Position numbers and translations under genes: made by a program
The notes under the pieces: model-generated
What the model was told of the DNA's origin: nothing
What the model saw: the letters and a program-made list of their open reading frames with translations, nothing else
Database searches by the model: none
Shown here: one piece after another, positions 60,931 to 64,000 of the stretch
Layout: the number at the start of each line of letters is the position of its first letter
Numbering within the stretch: position 1 is the stretch's first letter
Source: VFMC01 sp963791635
GTDB lineage: Bacteria > Actinomycetota > Acidimicrobiia > Acidimicrobiales > Ilumatobacteraceae
Reading direction: 5' to 3'
NCBI GenBank assembly: GCA_963791635.1
Contig: CAWBTC010000011.1
Location: 89,394-153,393 of the forward strand
DNA length: 64,000 nucleotides

Positions 60931-61093
60931 CGACACGGTCCTTGTACCAACCGCACGACGGGCACACCGTGTGCGGCAGCTTCGCAGCAGCGCAGCGAGG
61001 GCAGATGCTTCGCGCCGGAGCTGCGAGCTTCCACGCGCCGGCCCGATGGCTGCGCGTCTTCATCTTGGACTTCTTCTTCTTGGGAACAGCCAC
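60914..61093 (-). CDS. rpmF: 50S ribosomal protein L32
   Basis: A 59-residue L32: AVPKKKKSKMKTRSHRAGAW, then a zinc ribbon ICPRCAAAKLPHTVCPSCGW with four Cys. The GTG at 61093 has GGGAG seven bases upstream. L32 helps the large subunit at the exit-tunnel side. The DUF177-rpmF-plsX order is widespread. Confidence 0.95.
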   Translation of the reverse strand: MAVPKKKKSKMKTRSHRAGAWKLAAPARSICPRCAAAKLPHTVCPSCGWYKDRVAVDVG

Positions 61094-61179
61094 CGTGGAT
61101 CTCCCTGGCGCGATTGGACTGCATGAGGTTAACGGCGCGAGGCCGGGATTTCCCACCTCGGCCGATCGCCCGCGGACGA

Positions 61180-61692
61180 TCAGTCGTCGAGGATGCCCTT
61201 GAGCTGGTCGAGCGCACCCCAACGGGGATCGGCAACCGTGTTGTCGCACGAACACGTGCCGACGTTGCGGTCGATGCCACACTCGGGGCACAACCCGGCG
61301 CAATCGTCACGGCACAGCGGCGACGACGGTGCGTCGAGCACGAGCACCTCTCGGACCATCGGTTCGAGGTCGAGCTGCTCACCCTCCAGCGGGAACGCCT
61401 CCGGATCGGTGACGGTCTCCTGGTAGAGCTCGTGGATCTCGCACACGAGACGGCCCGCCGTTGGGGTCGCGCAACGACGGCAGATGCCGTGCCAAGAAGC
61501 GACGACCTCACCGTTGACGACGATGCCGTCCGTGAGTGACTCGAGACGGAGGTGAACGTCGACGGTGTCGGACTCTCCGAACCGGTCATCGTGCAGACCG
61601 ATCTGGGCCGTGGTGGCCTGCAGTTCGATCGTCTTCTCAGTGCCCGGCCGGCGCAGCAGCTCGGCGGCATTCACACGTAGGGGAGACGCCAT
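61180..61692 (-). CDS. DUF177 (YceD-like) protein
   Basis: A 170-residue protein: LRVNAAELLRRPGTEKTIEL, SWHGICRRCATPTAGRL, LVLDAPSSPLCRDDCAGLCP and ECGIDRNVGTCSCDNTVADP. The Cys pairs suggest a metal-binding site, and DUF177 is always next to rpmF and linked to rRNA maturation. ATG 61692 is preferred over a GTG nine bases upstream. Confidence 0.9.
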   Translation of the reverse strand: MASPLRVNAAELLRRPGTEKTIELQATTAQIGLHDDRFGESDTVDVHLRLESLTDGIVVNGEVVASWHGICRRCATPTAGRLVCEIHELYQETVTDPEAFPLEGEQLDLEPMVREVLVLDAPSSPLCRDDCAGLCPECGIDRNVGTCSCDNTVADPRWGALDQLKGILDD

Positions 61693-61765
61693 GGGTCCCA
61701 CACGCTATCGGGGTCTGGCGGAGGTGTCTGCGCCCCGGACCTGGTCCGACTCCGCCCTCGCGGAC

Positions 61766-62371
61766 TCAGCGATCCTGGTCGAAGAAACCGGTCGGGTCCT
61801 CGTCCTCGTCGGGTTCCTGCTCCTCGCTCAGGGCGCCGATCGCAAGGCGCGAGCGACCCGCGTGAACCGTCTTGTTCAGCTTGTCGAGCAGGATCTCGAA
61901 GCTGGCGAGTCGCTGATCGAGGAAGTCCTCGGTCTCGTGGCGCAGCCGCCGGGCGTCGGACTCCGCCGCTTCGTTCAGCTGACGGGCACGGGCCTCGGCC
62001 GCCCGGACGACCTCCGTGCGCTGCACCATCCGCTCGGCCTGGACTCGGGCGGCCTCGAGCAGCTCGTCGGCCTCGCGACGGGTCTTGTCGACGAACGATT
62101 GACGCTCCTTGATCATCCACCGTGCTTGACGCAGCTCCTCGGGCATGCGGTGCAGCGTCTCTTCGAGCAGTTCGATGATCTCGTCTCGATCGATGCGAGG
62201 TGACGACGACAGCGGCATCGTCGGCGCCGTGGCGATGACGTCGATGGCGCGGCGGAGCAGCTGCTCGGCATCGCCGACATAGCCGTTGGTCGTCTTGACG
62301 TACACGTCGGAATCGTCGAAGTCGTCCTCCAACTCGTCATCGAGCTCGTCGTAGTCGTCGTCGTGGGTCAT
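61766..62371 (-). CDS. DivIVA-like coiled-coil protein
   Basis: A 201-residue protein with an acidic N-terminus, then a long coiled coil (RREADELLEAARVQAERMVQ, VRAAEARARQLNEAAESDAR) and an acidic tail. It resembles the cell-division-initiation/DivIVA-like protein of actinobacteria encoded near coaD and DUF177. The role may be in cell-pole or septum organisation. Confidence 0.7.
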   Translation of the reverse strand: MTHDDDYDELDDELEDDFDDSDVYVKTTNGYVGDAEQLLRRAIDVIATAPTMPLSSSPRIDRDEIIELLEETLHRMPEELRQARWMIKERQSFVDKTRREADELLEAARVQAERMVQRTEVVRAAEARARQLNEAAESDARRLRHETEDFLDQRLASFEILLDKLNKTVHAGRSRLAIGALSEEQEPDEDEDPTGFFDQDR

Positions 62372-62381
62372 GAGGTTCCGG

Positions 62382-62873
62382 TCACTCGAATGTTGCTCGC
62401 TGGAGATGAAGCGTGACGGTAGACGGCACCATTGCGCTCACATCACCACCGTACTTCGCGATCTCCCTGATGAAACGGCTGCTGATGAACACCAGCGCCG
62501 GCTTGCACGGCAGATAGACCGTACGAACGCCGGCCGCGACGTAGTTGGTCTGGGCCATCTGCTGCTCCACCTCGAAGTCGCCCCCAGTGCGGAGGCCCTT
62601 CACGATGAAGTCGGTGCCGAGCTCGCGTGCAGCATCGACGGCGAGGCCGGCGAACGCAGCGACGCGCACCTCGCGGCCGGCGCTGCGCAACGGTTCGACG
62701 GCTTCGTCGATCATCGCGAGCCGTTCGTCGAGCAAGAACAACCCGCTCGGCTTCGACGGGTTGTGCATCGCCGCGATCACCACCGTGCCGAACAGTTCGA
62801 GCGCCTGTTCGACGACGTCGAGGTGGCCGAGGTGGATGGGGTCGAAGCTCCCTGGATACAGCACGGTCGCCAT
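62382..62873 (-). CDS. coaD: Phosphopantetheine adenylyltransferase
   Basis: The 163-residue enzyme has LYPGSFDPIHLGHLDVVEQA (the HxGH nucleotide-binding motif) and FIVKGLRTGGDFEVEQQMAQ. It ends with SSRFIREIAKYGGDVSAMVP. It makes dephospho-CoA in CoA synthesis, the source of the cofactor for acyl carriers. Confidence 0.96.
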   Translation of the reverse strand: MATVLYPGSFDPIHLGHLDVVEQALELFGTVVIAAMHNPSKPSGLFLLDERLAMIDEAVEPLRSAGREVRVAAFAGLAVDAARELGTDFIVKGLRTGGDFEVEQQMAQTNYVAAGVRTVYLPCKPALVFISSRFIREIAKYGGDVSAMVPSTVTLHLQRATFE

Positions 62874-62946
62874 GCGCCGGGAACGTTACCTGCTCTGGGG
62901 TGGTCGCCCGCGGTCCACCGATGCTCCAGGACTCGCTCTCCCAGCG

Positions 62947-63465
62947 CTACACGGCCCGGGCGAGCACGGTGACCGCGGTGCGGCCGTACTGCTTGGAGCG
63001 CACGATCTCCCAGCCCTCCGGCGCCGGCACCTCGCGGGCGGCCTCGCAGACGACGTAGTCGACCTGCATCCACTGCAGCAGCTGCGGCCAGGCATCGAAG
63101 GTGTAGGGCGGATCGACGAGCGCGAGGTCGACCCCCCGCATCGCGGGGATCCATGCCATCACGTCCGAGGTGACCACCGTGGTGCGCGACTCCAGCTCGA
63201 GCGAGGCCAGGTTGGTGCGCAACGCCAGCAGTGCACCGCGATCGCGTTCCACGAACACGCACCGAGCAGCGCCTCGAGACAGTGCCTCGATGCCCATCGC
63301 CCCGGAACCGGCGAACAGATCGGCGACGACGGCGTCCTCGATCAACCCCATCGAGTCGAGCGAGTTGAACACCGCCTGACGGACCTTGTCCGTGGTGGGT
63401 CTGGTCGTGTTGCCCGCCGGGGCCACCAGCTTTCGTCCACCCAGTTCTCCTGCAACGACTCGCAC
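62947..63465 (-). CDS. rsmD: 16S rRNA (guanine966-N2)-methyltransferase
   Basis: A 172-residue SAM methyltransferase: MRVVAGELGGRKLVAPAGNT, VADLFAGSGAMGIEALSRGA, LALVDPPYTFDA (catalytic DPPY) and VRSKQYGRTAVTVL. It modifies G966 of 16S rRNA. The GTG start at 63465 lies just before a plus-strand gene. Confidence 0.93.
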   Translation of the reverse strand: MRVVAGELGGRKLVAPAGNTTRPTTDKVRQAVFNSLDSMGLIEDAVVADLFAGSGAMGIEALSRGAARCVFVERDRGALLALRTNLASLELESRTTVVTSDVMAWIPAMRGVDLALVDPPYTFDAWPQLLQWMQVDYVVCEAAREVPAPEGWEIVRSKQYGRTAVTVLARAV

Positions 63466-63539
63466 CCGGGCAGGCTACCGATCACGGTCTCGTGGGCAGA
63501 TCCGCCCGGAATGAAGAACGCGACAGGCACACTTGGCCC

Positions 63540-63707
63540 GTGCTCGTTCCCGAACCACAGATCGTCTGCGTGGACTGCGGAGGGCGTTGCTTCCTGCTCA
63601 GTCACCCGCCCGAAGACGGGTTGTGGGAGCCGGGCGACATCGTCGCCTACCGCTGCGAGGACTGTCGCGACCGCTGGGACCTCGTCCTCCCCGACGACGA
63701 CGACTGA
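63540..63707 (+). CDS. 55-residue zinc-ribbon protein
   Basis: A GTG at 63540 opens a short protein with two Cys pairs (CVDCGGRC and CEDCRD) and acidic ends (VLPDDDD), the mark of a small zinc ribbon. Between them are SHPPEDGLWEPGDIVAYR. It is not in a family I can name. It diverges from rsmD with 74 bases between starts. The longer upstream frame has no better start. Confidence 0.65.
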   Translation: MLVPEPQIVCVDCGGRCFLLSHPPEDGLWEPGDIVAYRCEDCRDRWDLVLPDDDD

Positions 63708-64000
63708 GCATCCGCAGTCCGTCAGCGGGAGTTCGACGACGCAGGTCGTGTCGCAAGGCGTTGACCGGACGTTGTCCACCGACGCAGAGGATCACACGAT
63801 GACGACGATCAACCCCACGATCCTGTCTCCCGTGCATTCGTCCGTCCCCTCGACCATCCATCGTTCGACGATGCCTGCACGGGCGGGCGTCAGGTGCGCT
63901 TCGTGGCAGCGCTGCTGTTGTTCGCCCATCTGGCCGCGCTCACCGTGGCTGCGGTCATCTTCTGACCGCCGTTCCAGACCAAGGCCGGTGGGAGCTTCCT
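63708..64000. other. Right-edge stretch with only weak coding signals
   Basis: An ATG at 63799 opens a frame running to the window end, but its translation is low-complexity. Another frame reads a hydrophobic helix (RFVAALLLFAHLAALTVAAV) ending in a TGA at 63963-63965 from a GTG at 63894. It could be the end of a small membrane-protein gene whose N-terminus is in another frame. The evidence is too weak to call a gene. Confidence 0.35.

Noticed and set aside
63894..63965. A 23-residue hydrophobic peptide near the right edge
   Set aside because: There is no ribosome site and the upstream frame has no start; it may be the tail of a broken or mis-framed small membrane gene.
1..64000. tRNA or rRNA genes
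   Set aside because: I scanned for TTCGA-type T-loops in a paired context and for rRNA-like conserved runs and saw none that fold convincingly; a tRNA search tool would settle this.

Overview
The window is high-GC DNA (about two thirds G+C by eye) with many GTG starts and frequent 4-base stop/start overlaps. It looks like a chromosome segment of an actinobacterium. A conserved housekeeping block on the minus strand (rsmD, coaD, DivIVA-like, DUF177, rpmF, plsX, acpP, rnc, mutM ... smc ... ftsY ... ffh, rpsP, khpA, rimM, trmD, rplS, DUF2469 ... yraN), together with the DUF2469 gene, supports this. The style fits the Acidimicrobiia (Ilumatobacter-like), but that is an impression, not a database result.

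Layout. (1) 121-604: a small ribbon-helix-helix gene behind a damaged small ORF. (2) 937-9953: eight plus-strand genes, every junction a 4-base ATGA/GTGA overlap: MurG/GT28-like glycosyltransferase, ABC exporter, GT4, APH-fold kinase, second GT28-like enzyme, second kinase, second GT4, third kinase. This looks like one co-translated pathway that builds, phosphorylates and exports a glycoconjugate. (3) 9988-17245: mixed metabolic genes (VOC, P450, DUF937, YkgJ, quinone oxidoreductase, GNAT, SDR, two tandem flavodoxin-fold oxidoreductases). (4) 17268-19909 minus: RNA methyltransferase, ECF sigma factor and an anti-sigma gene broken by a frameshift. (5) 19943-26597: rpe, membrane proteins, enoyl-CoA hydratase, yraN, an MBL-fold hydrolase, DUF2469, rplS, trmD, DUF952. 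(6) 26644-40303 minus: rimM, khpA, rpsP, ffh, a large lipoprotein, ftsY, a potADBC-type polyamine importer and smc. (7) 40401-57843 plus: a secondary-lipid locus of alpha/beta hydrolase, acyl-CoA dehydrogenase, a 2.8-kilo-residue Pfa-like synthase (KS-AT-KS-ACPx3-KR-DH), a giant carboxylase with a degenerate biotin-carboxylase half, and an Sfp-type phosphopantetheinyl transferase. (8) 57874-63465 minus: mutM, rnc, acpP, plsX, rpmF, DUF177, DivIVA-like, coaD, rsmD. The right edge carries a 55-residue zinc-ribbon gene.

How they work together. In the lipid locus the carboxylase is positioned to supply an extender unit, the synthase to elongate and partly reduce it on tandem carrier domains, the PPTase to arm those carriers and the dehydrogenase to act on an acyl chain. 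This set sits on the opposite strand between mutM and smc, which are normally close neighbours in actinobacteria, so it looks inserted.

Three things stand out. The three carrier domains of the synthase are identical over about 264 bases and carry Thr where the phosphopantetheine Ser is expected. The reading frame switches four times in and around them. Short tandem repeats with periods of 9, 15 or 18 bases recur inside genes (trmD, yraN, potD, the synthase, the carboxylase, the PPTase) and between genes. I saw no rRNA, tRNA, CRISPR array, IS element or prophage.
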